Positions 1 through 7,564 of a stretch of 64,000 bases of DNA are shown in pieces. The stretch spans positions 1,386,298-1,450,297 of the forward strand of contig JACTAT010000008.1 of NCBI GenBank assembly GCA_014526335.1, read 5' to 3'. Every line of letters starts with the position of its first letter. Position 1 is the first letter of the stretch. The notes under the pieces were generated by a model. It saw nothing but the letters and a program-made list of their open reading frames with translations. It was not told the DNA's origin and ran no database searches. This stretch comes from Chrysaora quinquecirrha. Its lineage: Eukaryota > Cnidaria > Scyphozoa > Semaeostomeae > Pelagiidae. The translations under genes were made by a program, and so were the position numbers.

Positions 1-129
1 AACATCTATTTATAACAAATTCTTAACATGTAGCTACAACATCAAACTAATATCTATAACATCGAACTAATATCAATAAAATCTAATTTTGAACATCTAA
101 TGAATAACAACTGTATAACAACGTTCAGT

Positions 130-1109
130 CTAGGCAAATGCCATGATTAAATTGTTTATTATTCTGCTCAATATTCGGAGCAGATACATCGATGTGAAGA
201 GACTTGGTTGAGATAATTCATCTTGCAGATTTTCAACTCTGGATTTGATTGTTTGATTCAGTCGTCCATTCTTCTTCTTCAGCTCATCAAACATTGATTT
301 CTTAAACAATTCTTTCCCTTCAGCCAGCATGTCCGAGTTAACGCAACTAATGTGAAATGATAGAAATCTGAAAGCATTATGTACCATACAATCTTGTTTA
401 TGATCAGCAGCATCAATTTGTTTTGCCCACATCTCTGTAGTTGCACATTTTTCACAATACTCTTTTGCTTTGTTGAAAATGTATTTCAGGAGAATTTCGG
501 CATATGCTTCTTGCACTTGAGCATCAATCTTAGTTGGATTTTTTCTTCTTGTTTCTTTCTCTTCTTTTGAATCTGCTCATCATCGCTCGCTGGTCTTTTC
601 CGGGATGGTTGTGGAAGCATTTTCAGCTCAGCAACCTTTCCATGTAATGCTTTCAGCATTTCTTCTTTTAGATTGATTCCCGTCTTTGATGGCTTCTCAT
701 TCTTCCATCTTCGGATTCCAAGACAAAGTCGTAGAGGGAAATCACCATTTTTCTGCAGATAGATTTCCAGCTTATCCTCGTATGCTTCTTCTTTACTCAA
801 AACTTCAGTGTATAGTGTTAGGAACTGTGTGATCCTACCAAAGTACTGCTTTGATTGAATGTGTGCATTGTTCTTCTCAAACAGACTTTTAGCATCTTCT
901 CCGCGGAACTGGAATTGATCGTTTATGTTTTCATCAACTATTTCCAGGAGACGAGAAAGTGCGGCATGAGAAATACCCATTGATTTTTCAGCTAATGCAT
1001 CTTTAATTGTATCTTTCACCACTAACAACCATTTGTTAGAACCAGGCTGAACAGGAAATGATGACTTGATTAGGCCCTCTTCATCTCTAACTTCGTATAT
1101 TGCAGCCAT
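130..1109 (-). pseudogene. Unknown nuclear-type protein, split by a frameshift
   Basis: Two overlapping minus-strand ORFs, 486-1109 (207 aa, starting with ATG) and 130-516 (128 aa), read as one protein of about 330 aa interrupted near 500-540 by a single-base frameshift next to an A-run. No GT-AG intron fits the junction. The first part ends in a lysine/arginine-rich stretch (around residues 168-190, with SRKRPAS and KKRKK) that looks like a bipartite nuclear localisation signal. The second part is helical and charged, with several cysteines. I do not recognise the family. The start fits a TATA box about 80 bases upstream and a heat-shock element array further up. The neighbouring very basic ORFs suggest a viral or virus-derived context, but the protein itself gives no function. 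Confidence 0.5.
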
Positions 1110-1186
1110 GACTCTTCAGTGATTTTTTAAGCTCCGCACTCTACGACAACTTGTTACAACTGAACTGATTTGGTTTTGGGCACCGA

Positions 1187-1193
1187 TTTTATA
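1187..1193 (-). promoter_or_regulatory. TATA box of the 130-1109 gene
   Basis: The minus strand reads TATAAAA here, 78 bases upstream of the ATG at 1109, leaving room for a start site about 30 bases downstream and a short leader. It is followed upstream by a CRE-like palindrome (1200-1216, arms TCGAACGT and ACGTTCGA around a single G), a CCAAT box at 1225-1229 and the heat-shock array. The spacing makes a conventional RNA polymerase II promoter likely. Confidence 0.55.
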
Positions 1194-1249
1194 GATTGAT
1201 CGAACGTGACGTTCGAATTATTAGCCAATCAGATTGCAGGATTTCTCGT

Positions 1250-1307
1250 TTCTAGAATCTTGTGGAACTTTCTGGAAACTTCTGGAACCTTCTGGAACCT
1301 TCTAGAA
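1250..1307. promoter_or_regulatory. Nine-module heat-shock element array
   Basis: From 1265 to 1307 the sequence alternates GAA and TTC every five bases: GAA at 1265, 1275, 1285, 1295 and 1305, and TTC at 1270, 1280, 1290 and 1300. An extra TTCTAGAA lies at 1250-1257. This is the classical heat-shock factor (HSF) binding pattern of inverted nGAAn units, and it is longer than the three to six modules usual in heat-shock promoters. It lies 72-120 bases upstream of the minus-strand TATA box, a normal position for an upstream activating element. HSF control of the 130-1109 gene is inferred. Confidence 0.7.
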
Positions 1308-1339
1308 CAATAGGTAGCAAATATTATACTATGGTTAGT

Positions 1340-1558
1340 TCAAACAGTTTTTCTCTTCTTTCGTCTACGTTTTCTGGTTGTTTTCCTACCACCATTGAGT
1401 CGCTTTCTACGCTTTCTTCTCACACCACCACCAGCTAATTTTCTTAAACCAGTCTCAACACCTAAACCAGTTGCAGCTATGGCACCGCCTTCTGCAGCTG
1501 CTTTTGCTCCTTTTAATGCGAATTTCTTTACGGCTTGTTTGCTAATATTTCTGGTCAC
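1340..1558 (-). CDS. Highly basic core-like protein (adenovirus/adintovirus pX-like)
   Basis: The 72-residue frame has an Ala/Gly-rich hydrophobic middle (roughly residues 18-44) and a C-terminal tail made almost wholly of Arg and Lys with a few Gly and Thr. This layout is that of DNA-condensing core peptides such as adenovirus pX/mu and the PX-like proteins of adintoviruses and Polintons. The frame opens with GTG rather than ATG, and an in-frame stop lies five codons upstream. It overlaps the end of the 39-aa ORF at 1542-1661 in another frame. The likely explanation is a frameshift in one originally longer protein, or expression by splicing. Family assignment rests on composition and architecture, not alignment. 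A host histone-like or ribosomal basic protein is less likely given the size and neighbours. Confidence 0.5.
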   Translation of the reverse strand: MTRNISKQAVKKFALKGAKAAAEGGAIAATGLGVETGLRKLAGGGVRRKRRKRLNGGRKTTRKRRRKKRKTV

Positions 1559-1661
1559 TGCTCTTCCTCTTCATCAACTCGGTTGCTTCCTGTTCGCCAT
1601 CATTTTTTAACATATCATCAATAATCATTGAAGCAATAATAGCTCCTGCCATTGACGCCAT
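1542..1661 (-). CDS. Small ORF overlapping the basic-protein genes
   Basis: A 39-aa minus-strand ORF with ATG at 1661 and TAG at 1542. Its start overlaps the stop of the upstream ORF in a TAATG arrangement, and its end overlaps the start of the basic ORF at 1340-1558. The N-terminus is Ala/Ile/Met-rich and could be a short amphipathic or membrane-active segment; the C-terminal part is charged. It may be the true N-terminal part of the downstream basic protein, separated by one frameshift. Such tight overlaps are typical of compact viral late regions and unusual for animal genes. Confidence 0.35.
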   Translation of the reverse strand: MASMAGAIIASMIIDDMLKNDGEQEATELMKRKSSDQKY

Positions 1662-1939
1662 TATTTGAAATTGGATTTTTTAGCATACGCGAATTTATCC
1701 AGCGTTTTCTTTGGTACCCCAGCAGCTCTCCAGACTTCTCTAGGGATAACTTGTAAAGGCGTATCTTTTTTCCACCCCTTTTTCCTAATTCGCGGTTTCA
1801 ATTCGCGCTGTAAGCCTGGTAATAGTGTAATGCCAATCGCTGTTTTAACGATCCAATTTTAAAGGTTTTTAAAAAGACCTTTACCTCTAATTCTCTTTGT
1901 ACGCTGTTTCTTTCTACCCTGTCTCTTACGCTTACCCAT
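1661..1939 (-). pseudogene. Basic peptide ORF with one internal stop
   Basis: ATG at 1939 opens a 26-aa peptide in which more than half the residues are Lys, Arg or Gln, ending at a TAA (1859-1861). The same frame then stays open for 65 further basic, Trp-containing codons down to the TAA at 1661. One mutation may therefore have split a protein of about 92 aa. If the first stop is original, the leading peptide alone matches the size and composition of a mature adenovirus mu-type core peptide. A TATA box lies directly upstream (1965-1972). The relation to viral core proteins is by composition only. Confidence 0.4.
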
Positions 1940-1964
1940 CTTTAATTACTAGGTGCACTTATTG

Positions 1965-1972
1965 TATTTATA
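1965..1972 (-). promoter_or_regulatory. TATA box before the basic-protein block
   Basis: The minus strand reads TATAAATA. A start site 25-30 bases downstream would fall almost on the ATG at 1939, giving a very short leader, as in some viral late transcripts, or implying a spliced leader. It could drive all three overlapping ORFs down to 1340. Confidence 0.4.
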
Positions 1973-2159
1973 AGAGATTTGAGATGAAAGATATTTGCAA
2001 GTCATCAACTTCATTAATTGAATAAAACATTTCAACAATTAATATGAAACAATATGCAAGATGAAGTAAATAGAGTCAATCAATAAGGTTTTATAACTGA
2101 TTTATTTTCAAAAAATGATGTAAACAGTTAGCGTTCTAATGGTGGGTCAACTCTCAGCG

Positions 2160-2408
2160 TTATTCGTCCTGGAAATTCCTCGATATTCTACCCATCATTT
2201 CTTTAAATTCAATCATACGAATTAAAAATCCAACGTTCTCATTACTTTCATATGCAAACCTCATTATTCTCTCCATAAAAGGATTGCCCTCTTCTTCTAA
2301 CATGCCATAAGGCTGTTGAACGAATGCATCGTATGCTCTCTCCAGAAATATCATCATCCATACTGTCTTCACTATTATAATCAGCAACAAGCTCATAATC
2401 ACCAGCAC
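2160..2408 (-). CDS. Alternative-frame tail of the RING gene
   Basis: This frame overlaps the last exon of the RING gene. From about 2346 down to 2160 it encodes some 60 residues of regular helical, Glu/Met/Phe-rich sequence that looks more protein-like than the Arg-rich end of the other frame. The simplest reading is that a one-base indel near 2345 moved the RING gene out of its original C-terminus. An alternative splice site is also possible. No known domain is visible. Confidence 0.3.
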   Translation of the reverse strand: MLVIMSLLLIIIVKTVWMMIFLERAYDAFVQQPYGMLEEEGNPFMERIMRFAYESNENVGFLIRMIEFKEMMGRISRNFQDE

Positions 2409-2997
2409 TTACATCGACATCATCGGGGGTGTTGAATGCTCTGTCTGTTATCTCTTGTAGTGCTGTTTGTACCATTACATCACGCACCATAGTAGGTCGT
2501 GCTAAAGTAGATTCTGAAGGTTGTTCAATTATAGGTTCTGAAGATTGCGTCGGTGTTTGAGTAGCAACAATCTAATAACAAAGAGAATACTTATATGAGA
2601 AGATCTTTCCAGCCTTGTAAGTGTATTTAAATTAGTATAAATTATGCTTTTACAAATTACCTCTAGGATATCAGCATTGTATGGCGTGAGCCTGCATAGC
2701 GGACACGAATTCATTCTTAACCGCCATCTGAAATAAAAAGAAAGAAATAACTACTTACAATAGTTAATTAGTATAAACGAATGTTTGAAATAATTATTAT
2801 AGGCCTAAGTGAATGCTTGAAACAACTTACTGGTTTATACATCTCAGATGAAAAACACACTGTCGGCATCTCGAGTAGTAAGCGTCGTCCAACTCAGTTG
2901 TTAGGCAAATGGAGCAGTTGTTCTGAAATACTGCCTCTCCTGGCTGCAGCCTGATCATTTGCTGCAAGCTGACAATTGCTCTTTTTGCTCCAATCAT
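2248..2997 (-). CDS. Three-exon RING-finger protein (probable E3 ubiquitin ligase)
   Basis: Three minus-strand exons join in frame: 2997-2831, 2727-2661 and 2571-2248, for 185 aa. Donors are GTAAGT (2830-2825) and GTAATT (2660-2655); acceptors end TTTCAG and TTATTAG. Exon 1 carries CSIC and then C-x2-C-x2-H-x2-C-I-x2, and exon 2 supplies W and the last pair CPLC, completing a RING finger that only exists after splicing. RING domains bind two zincs and recruit ubiquitin-conjugating enzymes. Exon 3 is Ser/Glu/Asp-rich. Near codon 150 another frame (to 2160) continues with gene-like, acidic and helical sequence, so the present end may be a frameshift. The start is the ATG at 2997; the frame is open upstream through a CA-repeat but has no earlier ATG. 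Confidence 0.6.
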
Positions 2998-3049
2998 CTT
3001 TTCTTCAAGATTCACAAGCAAACACACACACACACCCAACAGGTTGAAG

Positions 3050-3360
3050 TAGGCCGAAGTAAAATAAAAACAACAAACTCAACGGTTTCTAGAAGCCTTC
3101 GAAGAAACCTTGGAAACAAGGTTTTAACCAATCAAATCGCGATAGGTTTTTTAGTAAAGTCAATCAGCCAATCAGATCTAACCTTCTTCAGAACTTTCTA
3201 GAAAGCCTTCGAAGAAATCTTGGAAACAAGGGTTTTAACCAATCAAATCGCTGTAAGTCTGAAACCTTGGAAACAAGGGTTTTAACCAATCAAATCGCGG
3301 TAAGTTTTTTAGTAAAGTCAATCAACCAATCAGATCTAGTCTTCTTCAGAAAGTCATTCG
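3050..3360. promoter_or_regulatory. Divergent promoter region with tandem CCAAT repeats and heat-shock modules
   Basis: Between the minus-strand RING gene and the plus-strand ORFs lie three imperfect copies of a unit (starting near 3103, 3219 and 3263) holding CTTGGAAACAAGG, then TTTTAACCAATCAAATCG. Two further CCAATCAGATCT motifs sit at about 3169 and 3330. TTCTAGAA occurs at 3088-3095 and 3196-3203; the latter follows GAA at 3191 with correct five-base spacing, giving a three-module heat-shock element. A CACGTG E-box follows near 3374. No TATA box was found on either strand. Confidence 0.5.
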
Positions 3361-3495
3361 ATATCGGCGCGTCACGTGACGAGGATTTTATCGCGGGAAA
3401 ATCTGAAATTGGCGTCATGTCAGCAAAGGTAAACACTCTTGGAAAATTTCTTGGAATTTTGGTAAGTACCTTTCACTTTTCCCTAATTTTTCTCA

Positions 3496-3868
3496 GAAAA
3501 GTGTTAGAAACGAGGTTTTCTTATCATTTTAACTCATAATAAATGTTTCTTGTTTATGTAAGGATGTTTCATTTTTATTTGTTTGGTCATAACTTATTCT
3601 AAAAGCCGTGAAACTTACACAGTTCTGAGACTCGGTCGGGCCTAGAATCTCTCACTTCTCGTTTCAATTCTTACTTTTTTCCTAGGAAAGTGTTAGAAAT
3701 GTAGTTTTCTTATCATTTTAACTTAAATTAACTATTTCTTGCTTATTTAAGGATGTTTCATTTTTATTTGTTTGGTTATAACTTATTCTAAAAGCCGTGA
3801 AACTTACACAGTTCTGAGACCCAGCCGGGCCTAGAATCTTTCACTTCCCGTTTCAATTCTTCCAACTA
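3496..3868 (+). repeat. 189-bp tandem duplication
   Basis: Two adjacent copies start at 3496 and 3685, each opening GAAAGTGTTAGAAA and sharing the block TTTGTTTGG(T)ATAACTTATTCTAAAAGCCGTGAAAC. Each is preceded by a pyrimidine tract and AG (TTTTTCTCAG, TTTTTCCTAG), which look like splice acceptors. They are a few per cent to about ten per cent diverged. The role is unknown; they may lie in an intron of a plus-strand transcript starting near 3400. Confidence 0.5.
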
Positions 3869-3945
3869 AATTTCTGATTCTTTATTTTTTAGCTGCTCAT
3901 TGAAAAAGTTCAGGTACGTAATTTTTATTTTTGTAATTTTGGTTT

Positions 3946-4260
3946 TTGTATAGCTTTATACAAGCACTCAAACCATTCAATTTCATAAAACTAGCAAGAT
4001 TAATTAATGTTCATCATTCTTATCGTCTAATTAACACCACCCCTCTCAGACTCGAAAGGCTATTGACGAATGCTCTGGCCAATGTCATGAGAGACAGTGT
4101 TGAGCCCCCGTGTAGCGCAGGAAGAGTAGGCCGTTCGCTACAACAGCCGTTTGGTGAGTTTCAGAACAGGTGGCTGAAGACTCGGGAGACCCTTCGTAGA
4201 CAGATAATGCTGCTCATCAAGGCCCCGTTAAATCCGTGTTTTATTATTCGATCTTTTTGA
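3946..4260 (+). CDS. Unrecognised ORF or exon
   Basis: The frame from 3946 to the TGA at 4260 is open for 104 codons. The part after 4050 has higher GC than its surroundings and regular amphipathic, Arg/Leu-rich sequence. A good acceptor (CCACCCCTCTCAG) ends at 4049, so the true coding unit may be an exon starting at 4050. No upstream donor gave a convincing in-frame join. A 21-base candidate micro-exon (3892-3912) with good splice sites lies upstream. I do not recognise the product. Confidence 0.25.
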   Translation: MYSFIQALKPFNFIKLARLINVHHSYRLINTTPLRLERLLTNALANVMRDSVEPPCSAGRVGRSLQQPFGEFQNRWLKTRETLRRQIMLLIKAPLNPCFIIRSF

Positions 4261-4350
4261 TGAACTAGGATAGTAAGCACGCTTTGAACCACCCCTACTA
4301 ATTTCAAGCAATTTCTAACGTCTTTTATTCTACCTTATTGTTATTCTAGA

Positions 4351-4797
4351 ATGTCTCGAATTGCATTATTCGATGTAGAGTTCATCCAAACAAGTCAAAC
4401 ACATAAATGCATCCGAAAGATAGCAATCCTCCTGGATGATGGTACAACTTCATTCGAAAGAGAGTTTGTACCATGCGTCGAATACAAGAAATTAGAGCTG
4501 AAGTGGAGACGTACATATAACTTTTGCCGATACAACATCCACCGATTGGAGTACCTCCCAACTATGACGGCATTTAAATGTCATGATTCGACAGCCATGA
4601 TTAAAGACATACTAGAATGGAACAATGTTGGTCTAATTTATTACAAGGGTGGAGATATTGAAAGAGAGATTTGTCAGAAGATAGAGCTAGCTAGCAGAAA
4701 TATAGAAGAATTTGGAGCGCCCAAGGCGACGACCCACGACCCTCTAGAAGAACTAAAAGAACACTTCAACTTTCTACGAGGTATCAATTTAATTTAA
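4351..4797 (+). CDS. DEDD exonuclease-like protein
   Basis: A 148-aa ORF with ATG at 4351, one base after a TTATTCTAG acceptor, so it may be a 3' exon with a non-coding leader. Its N-terminus holds ALFDVEFIQ, an Asp-x-Glu pair on a hydrophobic strand as in the ExoI motif of DEDD 3'-5' exonucleases. A conserved-looking LIYYKGGDIERE segment near residue 97 and a later His-Asp (THDP, around residue 128) could be the remaining active-site acids. The match is weak, and the protein is shorter than typical exonucleases (about 180-200 aa). It sits beside its own decayed inverted copy. If the block is viral, it could be an accessory nuclease; a host-like gene is equally possible. Confidence 0.4.
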   Translation: MSRIALFDVEFIQTSQTHKCIRKIAILLDDGTTSFEREFVPCVEYKKLELKWRRTYNFCRYNIHRLEYLPTMTAFKCHDSTAMIKDILEWNNVGLIYYKGGDIEREICQKIELASRNIEEFGAPKATTHDPLEELKEHFNFLRGINLI

Positions 4798-4804
4798 TTA
4801 ATTA

Positions 4805-5155
4805 ATATTGTTAAATGTTCTTTTTGTTCTTCTAGAGGGTCGTGCGTTGTTGCTTTGGGCACCCCCAAATTCTTCTTTATTCAAAACAACATGACAATCT
4901 GCTGGCAGATTCTCCTCTCTATATCGCCACCCTTGTAATAAATTAGATCAACATTGTTCCATTCTAGAATTTCCTTTATTATTGTTGTCTAATTATAACA
5001 TTCAGATGTCGCTCCTTTCGGAGGTAACTCCAATCGGTGGATGTTGTATCTGTAAAAATTATAGCTCCGTCTCTATTTAGGCTCTAATTTCTTGTATTCG
5101 ACGCATGGTACAAACTCTCTTTCGAATGATGTTGTACCATCATTCAACAAAATTG
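4805..5155 (-). pseudogene. Inverted, degraded duplicate of the exonuclease-like ORF
   Basis: The minus strand of this stretch matches 4435-4797 of the neighbouring ORF over most of its length. Shared stretches include TTTGTACCATGCGTCGAATA and GAACAATGTTG(A/G)TCTAATTT, with several indels and stops, so it no longer encodes the protein. The two arms are separated by only a few bases of AT-rich spacer (around 4785-4815). A transcript through both would fold into a long imperfect hairpin. Confidence 0.75.
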
Positions 5156-5324
5156 CTTCTTTACAATAATAATTCAGTCCATATATCTAATACTTATGAT
5201 AGTTGACAGGAGCAACATTATTTTAAACTAAACAAATGTTTGGAAAAACAATGTTTGACTAGGATCTAAGTTACTTTGAAAAAAATTCATAATGCAGTGA
5301 CCTGTCTAACTGTCTTCGAAAAAA

Positions 5325-5530
5325 TTTGACAATAAAAACGACAATTTTAAAAGACATGTTTCGAACGTTCATCGTTCATCTTCAGTTAAGAAATAATTAA
5401 ATTACATCAAGACAAATCTAGGTATATATTGAAATTAGTTACATAATATAAAAACACGTGAGGTAAAGGCGATAATTACAAGCGATAAATCTAAAGAAAA
5501 ACAATAGTACAAAAAGAGGGTTCAACAATA
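5325..5530 (-). repeat. PLE pseudo-LTR (minus copy)
   Basis: The reverse complement matches the pseudo-LTRs at 7542-7750 and 9938-10145 almost base for base, from the ATTGTTGAACCC-type start to the TTTTTATTGTCAA end. It carries the hammerhead-like core at 5353-5385. Confidence 0.8.
5353..5385 (-). ncRNA. Hammerhead-ribozyme-like motif
   Basis: On the minus strand CTGAAGA (fits CUGANGA) is followed by a GAACG/CGTTC hairpin with a five-base loop, then GAAAC and, two bases on, GTC. These are the conserved core boxes and cleavage triplet of a minimal hammerhead with a very short stem III. Flanking AT-rich arms could pair imperfectly as stem I. An extra U precedes stem II. Hammerheads are known in PLE terminal repeats; activity of this one is unproven. 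Confidence 0.5.
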
Positions 5531-5557
5531 GCAAAAAGAAAAATAGAAAAAACGGTG

Positions 5558-7564
5558 TTAATAACAAAGGTTTAAATTGTAATGGTATAGTTGTCTATTA
5601 AGCGTGGGTTTAACCCAAGAGATATGCAGAGCCTCCTTTATTTTGAGGGTAAATGAACCGCTAGCGCTGTCCAAGATAGAGAAGGAATCCTCAGAGCATA
5701 GAGGGCGGCAAGAGGGGGACTCATTAAAATGTCTGCCAATATGCGAGTTTTTGTCTGTGACTAAATGCTCGCGGATTCGTGTAGAAAGATGTCGAGAGGT
5801 TTCTCCGACATAAGACGCGGAACATCCGCCACACAAGAATTTGTAAACTACACGAACCCGTAAGAACTTGGGCACAGAGTCCTTAACCCCAAACATAGAA
5901 CGTAATTTAAAAGAAGTAAAAACAAGTTTTAAGTCTAAATCTTTACAATACTTTTTAACTAAGCATTTAACTTTACGTTGAGTGAAAACCGAAAATTTAC
6001 CAATGTAGGGAAGCTTAAAATAGCAAATACGGTTAGATTTATTATTGTTAACTACATGGTTATGAGAGGGTACAGGAGAGTTAACTTTATCGAGATAGCT
6101 GTGAATGACTTTATTTACAAGATAAGTAGGATAAAGGTTTTTATTGAGTATAAAATTGAGCTGTTTAATGTCGTTATCAAAACCAAACCAAGTGTTGTTT
6201 ATTTTATATGCCCTATCAACCAAAGTCCTTATCAAACCAATTTTATAGGAAAACGATGTAAAACTGAAAAAGTTAGTTAACAAGCCTGTATAAGTTCTTT
6301 TACGATACACTGAGGTTATAATGGATTGATTATTGCTTTTATCGATTAATACATCCAGAAAAGGTAGTTTACGATTATCCTCGTTTTCCATAGTAAACTT
6401 AATGTTAGGGTGCTGTACATTAATGAAATTAAAGAATTTAAGTGCATCTTCTTTATTTTTAAATAAACAAAAAGTATCATCAACATACCGTCTGTAAAAT
6501 AAAACCTCGGAAGCGTTAAATTGTTCTAGCCAAATCTTCTCATGATGTCCCATGAAAAGATTAGCTAGAACAGGGGCAAGTGGGGATCCCATACTTACAC
6601 CGTCTACCTGGTCATAAAAGTTACCATTAAATAAAAAATGAGTTTGAGAAGTGGCAAAATGAAAAAGTTTTTTAAGGTTTACTTCGTTAAGTTTAAGATC
6701 AGGATTACCAGTTATAACATAATGTACCGCTAAATCAATGGATTCGTTTAAAGGAATATTAGTGAAAAGACTTTCCACGTCAAAAGAAACCATAAATTTA
6801 CTAGAAAAGTTTAAACTGTTAACTTCATTGACAAAAGAAAAGGTATCCTTAGCGCAAAATTCGTTAGGTATATGAGCGTCTAACAGTGAACATAGATATT
6901 TAGCAAGATTATAGTTAAAAGTACCTATAGAAGAGACAATGGGTCGAAAAGGAGGAGGTGTGTTAGGAGGGCGGGTTTTGTGCATCTTAGGGAGACCATA
7001 GATCCTAGCGGGTTGAGAACCTGAGGGGTAGATCTTCTCATATGTATCATTATCTAACAGCTCCTTATTCTTAAGCAATCTTAAATACCGTTGTAGTTTG
7101 CTTTCCCTAGATGAAGTTGGGTCTTTAGTTAACTTATTGAATTTATTAGGATCAGATATCAAATTTAAGATAGAATCATTATAAATGTCTCTGTCCAATA
7201 TTACGACACCGTTACCTTTGTCCGGCTTGAGAATGACGATTTCCTTATTCGTCTTCAGCTTGCTCAAAATCTTGAATTTCTTGATGTCGTTTGTTGATGG
7301 TCTGTGTGCCGAGACGTAGGATTTTGCCAGGTACGAAAGATCAGTTTTGATTTTGGACATGTCACTCTTGTCTTTTAAATTTCCTATCATCGAGTTTGCG
7401 ACCATTTCGAAACAAGCGTGGACATCAGAAACGTTAATTTTCGGAGGGCAGATGGAATGTGTGAGACCATCCTTTAGTGCATCCAATTCTTCAGGTGTAA
7501 GAGTCTGTGAAGACAGATTGGTCTGTGAAGACAGAAGACAGATTGTTAAACCCCCTTTTTGCAC
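5558..7564 (-). CDS. Penelope-like reverse transcriptase with GIY-YIG endonuclease
   Basis: A long frame of 668 codons without internal stops. The RT domain shows motif A FDVESLFTNIP (261-271), motif B SMGSPLAP (324-331), the catalytic YVDD (360-363) and FLDVLI (402-407). The C-terminal GIY-YIG nuclease has VVYKFLCGG (572-580) and ASYVGET (583-589), Arg596, His600 and a downstream Glu (KIKEALHI, near 644). PLE RTs are relatives of telomerase RT and prime from the nick made by the nuclease. The frame's first codon is GTG inside the junction with the neighbouring pseudo-LTR, and no ATG occurs before residue 54, so the N-terminus (about 50-60 aa compared with the plus copy) is lost. It is otherwise the best preserved retroelement ORF in the window. 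Confidence 0.9.
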   Translation of the reverse strand: MQKGGLTICLLSSQTNLSSQTLTPEELDALKDGLTHSICPPKINVSDVHACFEMVANSMIGNLKDKSDMSKIKTDLSYLAKSYVSAHRPSTNDIKKFKILSKLKTNKEIVILKPDKGNGVVILDRDIYNDSILNLISDPNKFNKLTKDPTSSRESKLQRYLRLLKNKELLDNDTYEKIYPSGSQPARIYGLPKMHKTRPPNTPPPFRPIVSSIGTFNYNLAKYLCSLLDAHIPNEFCAKDTFSFVNEVNSLNFSSKFMVSFDVESLFTNIPLNESIDLAVHYVITGNPDLKLNEVNLKKLFHFATSQTHFLFNGNFYDQVDGVSMGSPLAPVLANLFMGHHEKIWLEQFNASEVLFYRRYVDDTFCLFKNKEDALKFFNFINVQHPNIKFTMENEDNRKLPFLDVLIDKSNNQSIITSVYRKRTYTGLLTNFFSFTSFSYKIGLIRTLVDRAYKINNTWFGFDNDIKQLNFILNKNLYPTYLVNKVIHSYLDKVNSPVPSHNHVVNNNKSNRICYFKLPYIGKFSVFTQRKVKCLVKKYCKDLDLKLVFTSFKLRSMFGVKDSVPKFLRVRVVYKFLCGGCSASYVGETSRHLSTRIREHLVTDKNSHIGRHFNESPSCRPLCSEDSFSILDSASGSFTLKIKEALHISWVKPTLNRQLYHYNLNLCY

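Noticed and set aside
3417..3912. Spliced start joining ATG 3417, micro-exon 3892-3912 and the 4050 exon
   Set aside because: The splice sites look good but the phases do not match, so no coherent frame results.
5604..6280. Plus-strand frames opposite the PLE ORF (also 7347-7595 and 7881-8123)
   Set aside because: Antisense shadows of the RT/nuclease coding sequence with no domain.
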